64,000 bases of DNA from Seiridium cupressi (Eukaryota > Ascomycota > Sordariomycetes > Amphisphaeriales > Sporocadaceae), in contig JARVKI010000012.1 of assembly GCA_036674765.1 (NCBI GenBank), positions 62,001 to 126,000 of the forward strand. Reading direction: 5' to 3'. Positions within the stretch are counted from its first letter, which is position 1. The number at the start of each line of letters is the position of its first letter. This document shows, one piece after another, positions 41,337-53,500 of the stretch. Below the pieces are notes generated by a model. The model had not been told where the DNA came from and did not search any database. It saw only the letters and a program-made list of their open reading frames with translations. Both the position numbers and the translations under genes were made by a program.

Positions 41337-44300
41337 AGTTTTAGGCTCTGCGGCCGCGCAATGAAGCGCAGCTGGAAAATGAACGTCGAAATGCCCAAAC
41401 GCCTTACCGGCCGTGGCCCCACGACTTCAAAAGTAGTGGCGTCCACTTCGCGTCGGCCGCGTTCGCTCACGATAGACGACGCCGAGGTACGTGATGAACC
41501 ACCGGTCAGAAGTCGCTACAGACCATGAGTGACGGGCCCGCCGGTTATCGCGCCTTTTTTTTTGGCTGAGAGGTTTGCGAACTGGCAGATTCCGGGATAG
41601 TCCGCATGCGTACCCTGGCTGTCTCCTGGTTGTAATAGCGAATGAGAACGTCCGCTGAGGCAGGCGGGGGAAAAGGTCAGGGAGAACCTCCAAGAGTAAC
41701 CAATGTTTTCCTTCGGGAACAGCAGCCAGCTGCGGCCTGAGGCTTTCACAGACCCTTCCTGATGTGTGAACCGTATGAGAAAAGGCGCGTAGTACAGATG
41801 TGTCTGTAACCAGGCTAAGCCTGACTGCCTGGCTGGCAGGAAGCAGTTCGGGGTTTCTGGTAGAGAAATTGGGAATGGGAGGTGCAAAAATGAACAAGAT
41901 GCGAAAACTCGGCAGCGAGGTGAGGCAGTGATATTTCCCCCCCAGAACTGCAAGGGAAGGAGGGAGGAAGAGTAAGAATCGAGAGCAGAAGAAAGCAGCT
42001 TCGGACAAGGTACGCGAGTTGGAGCAGCAGGGTGCAACGACAGCCTGGGTATCCGGGGAATATATTGCGCTATTCCGTACGATTGGACCATTGGAAAGTT
42101 TCCCAGGAACATGGGAGAGAGACTGGAGGACTTTGAGGCAGACCACGGACGAGCAAGGATTGTGCGTGCTGCATGAGTCCCCAAAGGCCAAAGGCCCAAG
42201 GGCCCCAGTGAAAGTGAAAGTGCAAGTGCAAGTGCAAGTGCCCCAAGGCATGCGCACTATTCTGTAGCCACAGGGGCCCATCTAGCGGACGGCCTACCGA
42301 GTCCTGTCCCTGAGAGTACACGACCCGTAACTCCAAACAAACAAAAAAAAGACGGGGTGTACCGGGTCAAGACTGCAATAAAACCCCCAGTTCGCATCTG
42401 TGTGTGCCCAGTTTCGGACTTAGTAAATTGGAGATGCCTAATCGCTACTGCTTTTGGTCTTTTTTCTTTTTTCTTTTTCTTTTTCGGCTGTCGGCCACCG
42501 TGCAAAGTCCTGTACTTTACAGTATTGTGTTTTTGTGGGATTCGCAGTGGCTTGTCTTATTTCATGTTAGACTTGCCGAGGGGGTGCAGCCAATGACTAT
42601 AAAGAGGCGATCAGTTAGTTACCCCCGACTTCCACTTACATGCCTGCGTACGTATGTTCATTAGATAGATGCCTTAGTCTCCCGATACCTACCTACCCAG
42701 GCCCAACTTGGAAGGGGGGGGTTTACAGAGTGGACGGGACCGGGCTACATGCGGTCACTGCAAAACGGGTGACGTCCGGCTTACGTACCTAGACTGCTCA
42801 GAGATGCAAGACCACAGGGTAAGAGATGCTACGACAGTCTTCCTAAAGCTGCATTGGATCGTTGTTTAAAAGAGCCCGCCTGGCGTCGACCGGCGCAATC
42901 AGCCGAGAAGCTAATGGAAGGAGCCAATTCTCAAGCCATGTACTAAGCAGGAGAGGAGAGAAGAGGCTCCAGCAGCCCTACTGGTCAGGCGTACCAGAAA
43001 CGAAACATTTAGGGCGTAACACTTGACGTGTGCCGGATCGCCGAATCGGACGAGTCAAGACGCAGGGAGGAGCGCTTGAGACTTGGATGGCTCGAAACGA
43101 GGGACGGCAACCTTGCATAGACAGCGGTTCGCGCCAGCGTCGGCTTATCGCCCGTGCTGTGCAGCTTGCAGCAAACGAAAATGGACATCACCGGTCTCTT
43201 CCTGATGAATGGTTGGACCACCACAGGAGAGGGCCCGGGACTTGCTCAAAAGGCGGCGCAAATGGCACCTCGGATTGGAACATGTTGCGGCGCAAATGTC
43301 AAAACACGTTGCAGGTGAGGGCCCGCAGAGGCAAGCCGTGGGTGTGCAGCATTGCTTTACCTTTGCTTTGCTGTGCTTTTCCAATGCGATTTTCATGCAG
43401 TGCGATACGCAACCGGCGGGCATTGCTCAGTCCACGTCCAAAGTTTGATCATTGACGGAGGCGTCAAGGCAACGAACGGCCAGCTCTGGCTCTCCTGGCC
43501 GACTAGGACTCGAAGCCTCAATGCAAGACAAAACCCAACCCTCGTCCCATTGTTTGTTCAATGGAGATCGTCACCTGACAGCCGACGCCTGCGAGTACCT
43601 TGCAGTCGACTCGCCAGCAGTCAAGCCGGGTTGGTAGATCCAGCCTGCCAGCGTAGCCCTCAAGAGCCTGACTTGCATGTCCATGACAAGCAAGCTAGGA
43701 TGTCATCCGACGAAATTGTTCAGTGACACTCGTCAGTTCCCACCGAACCGGCGGGCGTTGGCAAATAAAAGGAACAGGCAAGCTCCAGGATGAGTGAGAC
43801 GATCGTCTGCCATCAAGGGCAGATCCCTGACCCCTTCGGGAGCCACTTACCACCTCCCCGGGCTTTTAGCACGTCCACGGATGCCCCACCCAATGACATT
43901 TTTCTCATTCCCTGATTCCAATTTTCGTTCCTGGTCGGACGTTGACGTCCCTCGGCCTCGTTATTTCGTTCCGTCGGGGGCTTCCAACCTCATTGACGTC
44001 ATTTAATATATTTCAGCGCGTCCTCTCGATCCCCATTACTCTGCCACCGGCGGCGGAGTTCCAACGGGCTCATGGACGATGCTGCTTATTCGTCCACGCG
44101 TGGAAGGCTTTTCCGGATACCCTTGGGAGCTATTGATTTCAGCGGGGCCAATTGGAACTCCTACCGTCGAAAACCACGCCAGCTGTGAGCAGGCGGCCTG
44201 GACTAGTTGCTCCACGGCATGATGTAGTTTTGTGCTGATTCCGCTTACCTACCAAGAGAATAGATTCAAGATAGGAAAGTGATCCATCAGGGGGTAAAGA

Positions 44301-46211
44301 CAACGAGTTGGCGCGTTGTCTTGGCATGTGAGGAAACTGTGATCCAAAGCAACTCCCGATAAACCGGGATAACAAGGAGTAGTGTAGTCATCTCATTAGT
44401 AATAGGGGATACCAGATAACGTGAGCCCGGCATATCTAGTGATTAAACTACAATACTGGTACTAACGTTAGCAGGGAAGCAAGTTGGCCATAGACTGGCC
44501 ATCATTGGCCTCGCCCGTCCTAAGGGGTCTGACTCTTCATGACCTGCGAATGTATTGGACCCGAACCTTTGGGACAAGTCTTGTGTGATTAGCGCCGCGT
44601 TACATGATGAGTAGAGCCGAGTATCTCCTTTCGACCTCAAACAGCTTGCAATTGGCCCGAGATTTACCAATGACAGTCTGGTGTGTTATATTGCAAGCCG
44701 CCGCTCACTAATAACCCTTCAGTGAAATCAAGATAATCCTTACATGCATTGGCTTGCCCGCCCAGTGAGATCAGGTCGCACTCTACCACTCACAGCCTCT
44801 CGATCGGCCACAAGAGTAGAATATGCTCATGTCGATATCCTTGCTGTCTCACAGTTGGGAGACATGTTCGACTACAACACATGTACCATGCCTGTCACGA
44901 GATCTCAGGGCCAGGACAGTCTAGAAAGCCGTCAGAAGCCCCCAAGCCCCACCATCACCTACAATTGATTGATTCCACCCCTCACTGTAGATCTCAATTG
45001 GTGAATCTCTCCGAAAGCCACGTGGTTGCTAAGAACAGAATTTAATGGCAATTTGAGTTTTAGACCGTTCTCATCTCTACATATCTGCCCTGAGCCTGGT
45101 CGCTGATCTCGAACGCTCGCCAGCCGATATCAGAGGTCTAGACTGCCGAATGATTGAAACAGTTACCCCGCAAAAGAGACAACACCGGCGCAGCGACAGC
45201 ATCGAGGGAATCTATTTATGCTTTGGCCGTCGATTGTGTAGGTATGCTAGAAAGGCGACAGTAAAGCTCGGTGTTTCACAGCAACCATGAGCCCAGCCCG
45301 GCACTCGGAAGACAACCAATCGATTTGCAATCCCGCTCCTGCCGCTCCACTGACCCTTCAGGATCTGCTCCATGTCTACCTGCAGTGCAGGATCCTGATC
45401 CCTTCTTTTGTTGAGATCTATTTTCATTATCAACGTACGAGCCGCGGTTCCCGTGGGGTGTCACGACAGGGTTTGCATTGAGCCCCTTGCGGTTGCAGCC
45501 TTGCGCAGCTACCCGATTCAATCACACCCAGCTTCTTGGCTGACCGAAGTCCCAGATTGGCAAATTCTCGTTTCAAGATCTACGCATCGTGTCTGTGGGC
45601 GGCCTTTCCCCATGCTCAGGACTGTGGGGGTTCCGGCCGTTTAGGCCACGGACCGGCGACCCCCACGACGATGCCTCCTGCAATGACGCTGGCTGCGCTG
45701 CACTCCGTTGTGCCCTGAGCATCTGCAGGGCCGCTGCCGTCCGTCAGCCGCCGTCTGCTGCATATGCAACCTCAAGTTGGGCTCCAGTTGGCCATCGCTT
45801 GGTCAGGCTCCCTCGGTAAGCTGCAAGTCGACGTCGTCGTATTGTCTGAGGTTCTTTTTGAGGGTGGTGTGCCCGTCAATTCGATCGCCGCGGCCACTTG
45901 CCGAAATCTGCGACCAGGGCTATGAGCACAACTAGGAGCTGGGCCAGACGCTCTCGTTCTTCTTGGCACCATCTCCTGTCTGCTGCTGGCAAACTTGAAG
46001 TTGGTCCCGTTTTTTCATGTGTTCATCTGCAAGCTCGTCAATGGACAAACCCCTTGCCGCAGCTTCGTTGGCTACCTGGTAGGTCATCAAGCCCCATATC
46101 ATATGCGCAAGGAGTAGACCTAGCTGTAAAAAGCCCCTGACAAGTTCGTAAGCCGAGTTCTGGCCAGGTTTCAAAGTCACTCACTGAATAGAGTACAACA
46201 GTAAATCAATG
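41337..46211. other. Gene-poor region of nearly 5 kb
   Basis: Starts with the RSR1 promoter, where pyrimidine- and purine-rich tracts occur (for example a T-rich stretch at 42450-42485). Later frames, the longest 284 codons at 41427-42281 (-), overlap RSR1 exons or have biased composition without motifs. At 45932-46180 (-) a frame with the membrane-like stretch QLGLLLAHMIWGLMTYQ followed by ARGLSIDELADEHMKKRDQL could be a further exon or relic near the broken membrane-protein gene. Nothing else is supportable. Confidence 0.4.
42207..42240 (+). repeat. Short tandem repeat, hexamer AGTGMA
   Basis: About 5.7 copies of a six-base unit: two AGTGAA followed by three AGTGCA and a partial copy. Probably a length-variable microsatellite in the RSR1 upstream region. 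Confidence 0.85.
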
Positions 46212-47088
46212 TTATTTTGAGGCCTTTGAAGCACTGAGCGCTAGTTGGTCTGCCCGAGTTAGATTGCTCTTCGGGGCTGGTTTACTTGTTGAAAGGCTTG
46301 CTATGAGCGAAGCAAACATTCCGTAATAGAGCCCACAGTTTAATAACAAGATTCTGCACTGGAATACCGACATCACCACTTACTCGTGAAATCCCGATTA
46401 GTCGACCTTGATGTTTCCAACTCTTAACATACAATGGTACCCAGCCGAAGATGCTGAAAGCAACAGCTATAATTCCTTCTCTTGGCAAGCACCTGCCCGG
46501 ACGGCATGCGTCTTTAGTCATTGTCCGTGCTATACCCTCGAGTGACGCAAAATAGCCCAACATAAGGAGCCAGCTGACCAACAAGATGATATCTGATCTT
46601 CTACTGCCAAGTCTGTGAATAAAAAAATTAAATAAAAACAAAATTAAAAAAAAAAATCAGCCCAGCGGCGTTCAAGATTGCCCGAATTAACAACTTACAC
46701 CAAGTAAAGTCTTTGAAATATTAAAAGGGGGCCTCCCAAAACGTAGACGAGGCAGTAATATTAAGGGGACCTGGTACTGCTGACTGAGTGTCCTCAAATC
46801 GGTGGGAACGATAGCTTTTTGGTATGGTCAGTAGTGTTTGGTCGCTCCCACGCCCGCACCGTTCGTGCACGATAACCACAGAACACCCATAAAGACATAT
46901 ATAGCATGCATGGCATCCAAAGAACATTGAAGACCTGTACATGTCCTTCCATCCCGGAATATCCAACATGATTCGTCGTTAGTGAGTATTAACAAATTGA
47001 GAGAAAAGTCGACCGGTCCATAGTATGGAGGCAAGGAACTGTGCCCCGAGATAGTGAGACAATTGATGCTTACGTCCAGGAAGACCAT
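46212..47088 (-). pseudogene. Broken four-span (MARVEL-like) membrane-protein gene
   Basis: Minus strand. A five-codon first exon, MVFLD, ends at a GTAAGC donor (47073). After a TACAG acceptor at 46935 the frame reads VFNVLWMPCMLYMSLWVFCG, YRARTVRAWERPNTTDHTKK, then hits TGA and, eleven codons on, TAA. Downstream of the TAA the same frame resumes as YYCLVYVLGGPLLIFQRLYL up to a GTAAGT donor. A T-rich intron ending CACAG joins in phase to VLGSRRSDIILLVSWLLMLG, YFASLEGIARTMTKDA and EGIIAVAFSIFGWVPLYVKS, then a GTAAGT donor. A last exon ending ALSASKASK at 46212 is possible. The four hydrophobic spans resemble fungal MARVEL-type proteins, but that family call is tentative. No AG lies between the TAA and the resumed frame, so splicing cannot easily remove the two stops. 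Confidence 0.45.
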
Positions 47089-50000
47089 CCGAGGTGACCT
47101 TAAGCCAAAGAGGAAAACGAATAGTTCTTGTAATAATCATATAGTCAGCATCATGCAGCAGTAACCCTCTTTTCTCTTTTTCAGCACCAGCAAAGACACG
47201 TGCAGAGGGGCTATGGAAAAGCCGAAGACAGTTCTATATCATTAGCAAATTTGCCCAGCAAATTTGCAAAGAGGATCGGCCATTCTACCTAAGCATAATA
47301 TATACAATAGCCTCTGTATCATATCAAGTACAGCACACCCTAAACCGAACTCCTCTACGGCTCAGCTACCGCTCGAAGCTTGTGTGTTCCTAGGTTACCA
47401 CATTTCTTCACACCTTTAGTTCAGCCACTTACAGCAGTACCAAAGACCATACAACGATTTATGCTTACGAATGACGTCGATACGCCATGCTTTACTTCAA
47501 TAACTTACATGTGCTTGATGCCGAAGCAAGCGGAAGCGGAGGAAAGCACAATCTTATTCGGAACCACACTAGGGCCAATGAATATCCTCGCATGAAACGT
47601 TGACTGTTCTCATGCTTTCCAGCACACCGCTCAAGTCAGCATTGTCTAGTGATTCGCTTGAGATGTTTGCCACCAATCTGACTTGTTCTCATCTCTAGCC
47701 TACCTTTTGTGGCTCAGTGAATCATATCTTATATTTTTCGGCCGCCGGTAAGTAGTCCTCCTATTGCCCGAGATGTCGCATGTTTTAAGGATAACTCCTT
47801 TCCCGCAAAAGTGAGAAGCAAAGATACAGGTAGCACGTCAAGTAATATAAAGGCATGGTCGACCCTACGGAACGTACTTAGACAAGTCTACTGTTAAATG
47901 AAGTATCGAAGCGTGTGTTGATTGTGACTTGTCAGACCTCTTGAATTCGAAGGTGTTCAACCCTTGGCGTCATTGCGTAGTAATCCGCCCCAACACTCAT
48001 AATTGTTACAATACATCAAATCAAGAACAGAAAATGAACTTAATGGATCTTAGCAACAGGGGCATCCAACAACTACCCGGTCTTACGCGATCCTGGTTCC
48101 ATCATACTTCTGCGGTCTGCTTTCTCTCTCAATGGGACATTCTTGAAGTTTATTCGCAAGTACATATACTGCGAGGAGATAAGCATAGAGGCAACCGGGA
48201 ATCGGCAGTTCCCTCATTGTCTATCCTTGAACTCTTTTGCCTGGCCTCGCATGTGTCGCCCTCTAGCTCCGCAGCTCATCCGAAGAATAGATTAATCACA
48301 CCAAACTGACTTACTGATCTAAACAAACATGAGTAACTTGTGTTTCCACTTATGCAACGAATACTGACCAACCCCCACCTCCCTCTCCTTCCCTTCCTCT
48401 CTCTAGCTCTTCTCTCTCCCCCCTAAGTGGCATATGATAGTAATAGGACGAGGTTGAGCCCATCAGCAAGTGGCCAGTCGGTTCTATCTACCATCTTAGC
48501 ATAATACCTTATTATGGGCATGTATGGGGGGCAGTGTTTCATTTGCAGATGGGAGAGAGAAAAAAGCACTAGCCTGTGATGCTGCCGGACACGTTGCCTC
48601 CAAACCGCACTAATTGAAAAGAAGAAAAAGCAACTTAATCGAACCACTCCCGCATTTTCCCAACTCTTGCTCTTCCCCCACCCCCCGGGCCGGCCGGGAA
48701 AAAAAGAAAAAAAACACCCACAGGAACTAAAGTCAACTTCACGTTTGTAATAATACGCGCATGTCACTAGACATCCGCACCCTCCCCATTTCGCTTTCCC
48801 CGCTGCGACAATCTGCAACAAAAAAAAAAAAAAAAAAAAAGAGAAAAGGCAGGATGGGGGGTAATACAGACACGTGTCAACTGCGTAGTGTACCGGGTTC
48901 GTGGTGATCTCTACATCTCGCCAGGCACGAGCAACCTGTGGTACACTGGTGCATCCGGCCGGCAAGAAAGGCATGAAACATAGCTACCCTCGCCCGCGCT
49001 TCAGCATTGCTCCAGCGCGGGTCCTGTCATGCTTGTGACTGAGTTCACAGATCGCACGGGTATTAGATGGGGTGGCGTTCTCAGCGTGGGGGTTGTTTCC
49101 GAATTCCAACGCGGCGTGTTTTAATCTGACGTGTCACATTTGCACGAGCGTATAAAATGACTAAGGCATGGGAGCCCTACCACACCACAGAAAAAGGAAG
49201 GCAGCAGTAGAAGGGGGCCAGACAAAGTCCTTGGATGAAATGCCTGAATGCGAATTTGAGTTAATGATCTAAACCGCTTGACTGTATGAGAAAATCCCAA
49301 GAGAGTAGTAACAAGATCGCCGGCAACGACCGCGGCTGATGGCTCTCTCTGATATATGAAGAATGAAAAGACGCTGGGGAATGGGAAATAAAGGGAGAAA
49401 GAAACATGACAAGAGGTATATCGCCAAGTTAAATGAACCGCCAACAACCACAAAAGTGATCCCAAACTAGTGCTCCATAAAACCCATGTCATCCATTTCA
49501 ATTCCGTCACTTCTTGTTACCATCAAAACTGAGGGGGATCCCTTCTCATTCCTCGATTCCGCGGTTGCCCTGTTACATGTAGAAGACTCAAAGAAACAAA
49601 GGGCAAGAGAGCGGGGTGTGTTTCAACCCTGAGGCCGAAGCCTGTCGAGATATGACACCACGGATGACGCCCCATTTGTCCAATTTTCCCATTCGAAGCG
49701 AAAGGAGTCGGGATCCAAATCCCATGCCGTTTGCAATGCTCGCTGGCCCATGCGCTTGACGCTCCTGGCGGGAGGGCAAGCACGAGATGTTTTAGTTGGC
49801 CAGGCGAGCAAGATAGGACCCCTTGTCCCGCATGCAATGCACCGTCCTGCCCTATGACCATGTTCGCCGTTTTGGTATGAATATGCCCCCCCAAATGACG
49901 GTAGTGCCTGATCTTTTGTCTTTTGTGAATGTTGTAAACGCCGGAACGATTCTCGTTTTGCCTTTATAACCAGTGAAGATGACAATACAGTGAGTGAGTC

Positions 50001-50565
50001 GCTCGAGATCCTGCCAAGTAAGAACATGCCCCCTCCCAACCTCTGTGGTGCTGCAATATGGCTTAACCATCTTCCCGAAAATAACATGCTCTTGAACGCC
50101 GCGTCCTGCTCCCTTGATCGCGAGAGGGAGAGAAAGAAGAAGAAACAGACGCTCGAATGTCGCTAAACAAATGTGATGTACTAGAACCAGATAATGCCAC
50201 CGAGGAAGAATAAATGTTGAGGTATAGTCCGTGCCTCTAAACTCCCACGCCATCAGCTGCCAACGTAGGATGTATAAATAAGGGTCGCCGTGAGTGATGC
50301 ATTCGTCGCCAACACTGAGAAACCATGCGAAACACAATCATTGCACCACAAATGCCCTGAGATGCATGAGAAAGCAGAATGCGCCACCAAGCTTGTCGTG
50401 GAATCCAAACGAGTGGCTAACCTCGAGTAAACCACAGATGGGAGTCCCTCATGCCCCGAGGACCCAGCAAAAGTGAGGGGCCCGTATGCCCCGTTGCATC
50501 CACCTGGATGCTTTCCGTTAACTCCATTCTCCTGCTCGAAAATCCATCATTATATGTTGTTGAGA
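47089..50565. other. Gene-free region between the broken membrane-protein gene and WHI3
   Basis: Only short frames without motifs (the longest 183 codons at 48423-48974, minus, with Phe/Cys runs caused by T-rich sequence). A C/T-rich tract at 48375-48422 and A/T tracts near 48820 are present. The last part should contain the WHI3 3' untranslated region. No RNA gene or transposon was recognised. Confidence 0.45.
48820..48840 (+). repeat. Poly(A) tract of 21 bases
   Basis: Uninterrupted run of 21 A residues followed by a purine-rich stretch. It is in no recognised gene. Confidence 0.85.
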
Positions 50566-52326
50566 TTATTTCCCCATCATGTACGACGGGAACCCCGATG
50601 AAGCGCCTGGCATAGGGGACGGCGAGCCGCCCGCGGACAAGGGACCGGGGTACCCAGAGCTGTTCCAGACGCTATTAGGGTTGCCGGAGTAAGTTGCCGA
50701 AGAGTAGGGAGTGCTATGGCCACTGGCCATGGAGGGAGCCGCTGCTCCGTAGCCCAGACGGTTGATGCCTGGTGGTCCCGGCAGACCGGGAGGGGGACCA
50801 TTGGCGGTGGTGAAACCGTTTCCGCTGCCTGCCATCATGTTGTTCAACCCAGCCATAGGGGTAGCTCCTCCCTGTCCTGTGCTCTGGCCAGAGCGGACGC
50901 CGAGAGGATTCTTGGAGAAACTCAAGCGGATGCCACCTTTGACGCTATTGTGCAGAAGCTGGCCATAGAGGTCATGAAGCGCCTTGGTCGCGAAAGACAC
51001 GTCTTCAAACTCAACGAAGCACATGGGACCATTCTGCTTTGTTCTGAAGCAAAGCCGCTTGTATCCCCGCTGCTTCGAGAACATGGCCTTGAGTTCCTCT
51101 TCGGAGGTGTCAATCGGTAGGTTGCCCACATAAAGAGTGTTACAAGGTGGGTTCTGATCCGCTGGGTTGACCGGTGGATAGTTATGGCGCTGAAAGTGCG
51201 AATTGGACACCTGGAAGCTGGACAAATGACCAGTATTGTTCAACACACTCGGCGACATAGTGTTCCCATGGGCCGATAGAGGCGTCATGGCTGGGTGCCC
51301 GTATTGCGGTACTGACGAAGGTCCTGGGGAGTTGGTGTTCAAGGAAAGGCTGGCCAGTCTAGAAATGGGCAGCTGAGGCGCAGTTGCTCGTCGAGCTTGG
51401 TTTCCCGGTCCATTTTCCGCGACTGCAAAGGCAAGCGGGTTGTTAAGGAGCTCCTGGGTCTCGTCGTCCTCGGCAGCATCATGATTGATGAGGTTCTTGC
51501 TTGACATTCGTCCACGCTCCGTCAAATGGTTGCCAATAGGCGACTGAGGGGAGAATATGTTCTGAAAGTGCTCGTTTGACGCAGGGTTGGACAGCTCGGT
51601 AGTTCCATAGAGGCCATTCAAAGGCGGGGAGATCTTTTCCATTGACTGGAAGCCCCCGTTGAAGCGCGATGGTTGTCGCGATGTCGGCCCTGATGACGCT
51701 GTCGACGATGCGTTGCTAGAAGAAGCGGAAACTGGCATCTCACCCGGGTATCTCCTAGCTGTTGGTGGGCTCCCGGACAAGACGTCGACGATCATCTCGC
51801 AATCTTTGGCGATGGATTTGCCATGCAACATTTCCTTGGCTTGCTGCGCACCAGCAGGCGTCTTGAATTTCAGCACTGCCGATCGAAAGCCGGTATCGTC
51901 GGACTGTTCCGGGGACAGGACCTCAACATCAACCAGTTCCTTCGAGAAGACGACCATCAGTCTCAGCTGGTCTGCAGTCGTGTCCAAGGGTAGTCGGCGG
52001 ATCAGGATTGGTGAGACTTGCAACGGGGTGCCCACGGGCTTCATGGAGGCGTCGCGATCGAAAGGGCCACTTGCGCCGAGTGACAGCGAATACGAAGGCT
52101 GTGCACCCAGCCCGGTGGTTCGGAAGGGCTGCGACTGCGATAGAAAGGTCGGTGCAGCCATAGTAGCCTTTAGTGTCGATGATGTCGTCGCGTTGACAGC
52201 GCTAGCAGTAGTGCTGGTGGTGGTTATGGGTGCAAAGGCACTCGCGCGGTTCGGTGTCACGGTTGCGAATACAGACCGGGACAATGTTTTTGTAGCAACG
52301 CCCAACGTGCTTTGGTCTTCGGTCAT
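50566..52326 (-). CDS. WHI3: Whi3-family RNA-binding protein with two RRM domains
   Basis: Cytoplasmic RNA-binding protein of the Whi3 family. In yeast and filamentous fungi this family binds cyclin and other mRNAs and forms condensates that control cell cycle and polarity. The uninterrupted frame gives 586 residues from the first in-frame ATG (MTEDQSTLGVATKTLSRSVF). A Ser/Thr-rich N-terminus is followed by a divergent first RRM at about 106-184 (PILIRRLPLDTTADQLRLMV, ending CEMIVDVLSG). A long low-complexity Asn/Ser/Pro linker comes next, then the highly conserved C-terminal RRM at about 394-478 (CNTLYVGNLPIDTSEEELKA, YKRLCFRTKQNGPMCFVEFE, SVKGGIRLSFSKNPLGVR). The tail is rich in Gly, Pro, Ser and Asn. 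The frame remains open upstream of the ATG for more than 50 codons without another ATG, so an additional 5' exon is possible. The leader region is long and C/T-biased. Confidence 0.9.
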   Translation of the reverse strand: MTEDQSTLGVATKTLSRSVFATVTPNRASAFAPITTTSTTASAVNATTSSTLKATMAAPTFLSQSQPFRTTGLGAQPSYSLSLGASGPFDRDASMKPVGTPLQVSPILIRRLPLDTTADQLRLMVVFSKELVDVEVLSPEQSDDTGFRSAVLKFKTPAGAQQAKEMLHGKSIAKDCEMIVDVLSGSPPTARRYPGEMPVSASSSNASSTASSGPTSRQPSRFNGGFQSMEKISPPLNGLYGTTELSNPASNEHFQNIFSPQSPIGNHLTERGRMSSKNLINHDAAEDDETQELLNNPLAFAVAENGPGNQARRATAPQLPISRLASLSLNTNSPGPSSVPQYGHPAMTPLSAHGNTMSPSVLNNTGHLSSFQVSNSHFQRHNYPPVNPADQNPPCNTLYVGNLPIDTSEEELKAMFSKQRGYKRLCFRTKQNGPMCFVEFEDVSFATKALHDLYGQLLHNSVKGGIRLSFSKNPLGVRSGQSTGQGGATPMAGLNNMMAGSGNGFTTANGPPPGLPGPPGINRLGYGAAAPSMASGHSTPYSSATYSGNPNSVWNSSGYPGPLSAGGSPSPMPGASSGFPSYMMGK

Positions 52327-53500
52327 GCTTTGTCGTTCATGCGAGTCAATTAATCCGTACAAGTCGTTGCGTTCGCAGCTCTCCGTGCCTTGCGATAGTG
52401 GGAACCCAAGGCGACGATCGCGCTGATCAGATGCGTCGCAGGACCTGAGTGGGCGGGTGGGCACGGTCGTATGTAGGTACAAGGAGATCTGTGTGCGATG
52501 CGATACCTGGGGTTTGCTGCGCTCAGTGGAATCAAGATGGAGCAGTTGGATCGGGGTGCACCCAAAGAAGAACTCGGGGTTGCTGGTGTGTCAGGGCTTT
52601 CGCAACGGCCGAGGCGCGACGTGATGTGCTGCTGCTGCTTCTGCTTCTGATGCTGCTTGCTCGAGGACCGATAGAGTGCGACGCGCGACTGGTGAAAAAA
52701 ATGGAGCAGGATGACGATGCTGCTCTGGCAACGGGCGCGCGATAAGACAAGCGACGGAGGAGTGCAGCTGTCGGTTCGAGGAAAATATGATTGAGGAAAA
52801 AAGTTGGGGGTTGGAGAAAGGGCTCGAGAGTGGGATGGTATGGGGAATTTGGGGGGTGGGAGCGAGGAAGCGAGAGTGTGTGGTTGACTCGGGTGAGATG
52901 AGACCTTTCAATGTCGCCTTTGTGTGCGAGGTCAACCGTCGCAAAAGATGCGAGGAGGAAGAGAGAGTTCGAAAAGACACGGCTGAGGGTGGGTGACGGC
53001 AAGGTACTTGGTGAAGGCCCCGGCACGGTCTGCGCCTTTGTAGGTAGGAGAAATTGGGGGTTGATTAGCGGTCGCGGGCGATGAAAAGGATAAAGGAACG
53101 GGCGGCCCTTTTGGTTTGGACGTTGATGGGCGACAGAGCACTTCGGGGGGGGGGTTGACCATTGAGCGGAACGGCGAGAGAAGTTGGGGGGCGGATCAAA
53201 GTTGAGTTCGATGCGCCATGCCATCAATCAATGAATGAGTGAGCAGAATTGGGACGGCCGATAGGGACGAGCGGAGGGAGGGGGGAAGGAAGGGGAGGGG
53301 GAAGAAGTTTGCTGCTTTGCTACAATGTACTGCTGCTTGCTGCTTGCTACTGCTTTGCTGCTACTTCGACTGCTTTTGCTGCTATGCCGTGCCCGTCCGT
53401 TGCCTTTGTCCCTGCTCGGGTCCTTCTCTTTCTCTTCCTATCGTCGTGGAATCCTCTCGCTCGCGGTAAGGAAGGGACCTGGTTATCGAGCTTGCGCGCA
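52327..53500 (-). promoter_or_regulatory. Probable long leader/promoter of WHI3
   Basis: On the minus strand this stretch is rich in C/T (for example around 52790-53160) and carries several short upstream open frames. The main WHI3 frame itself is open to beyond 52482 but lacks an ATG there. On the plus strand, 53305-53395 is an imperfect CTG/CTT-rich low-complexity stretch (GCTGCTTTGCTAC type). A long regulated leader would be typical of a cell-cycle RNA-binding protein gene, but transcript limits cannot be seen. Confidence 0.35.

Noticed and set aside
41427..42281. 284-codon minus-strand frame upstream of RSR1
   Set aside because: It lies in the RSR1 upstream region, has no family resemblance, and includes a biased stretch from the AGTGCA repeat. 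Probably chance in a low-stop region.
52532..53227. 231-codon minus-strand frame upstream of WHI3
   Set aside because: Pro/Ser/Leu-rich reading comes from C/T-biased leader sequence. No motif; not treated as a gene.
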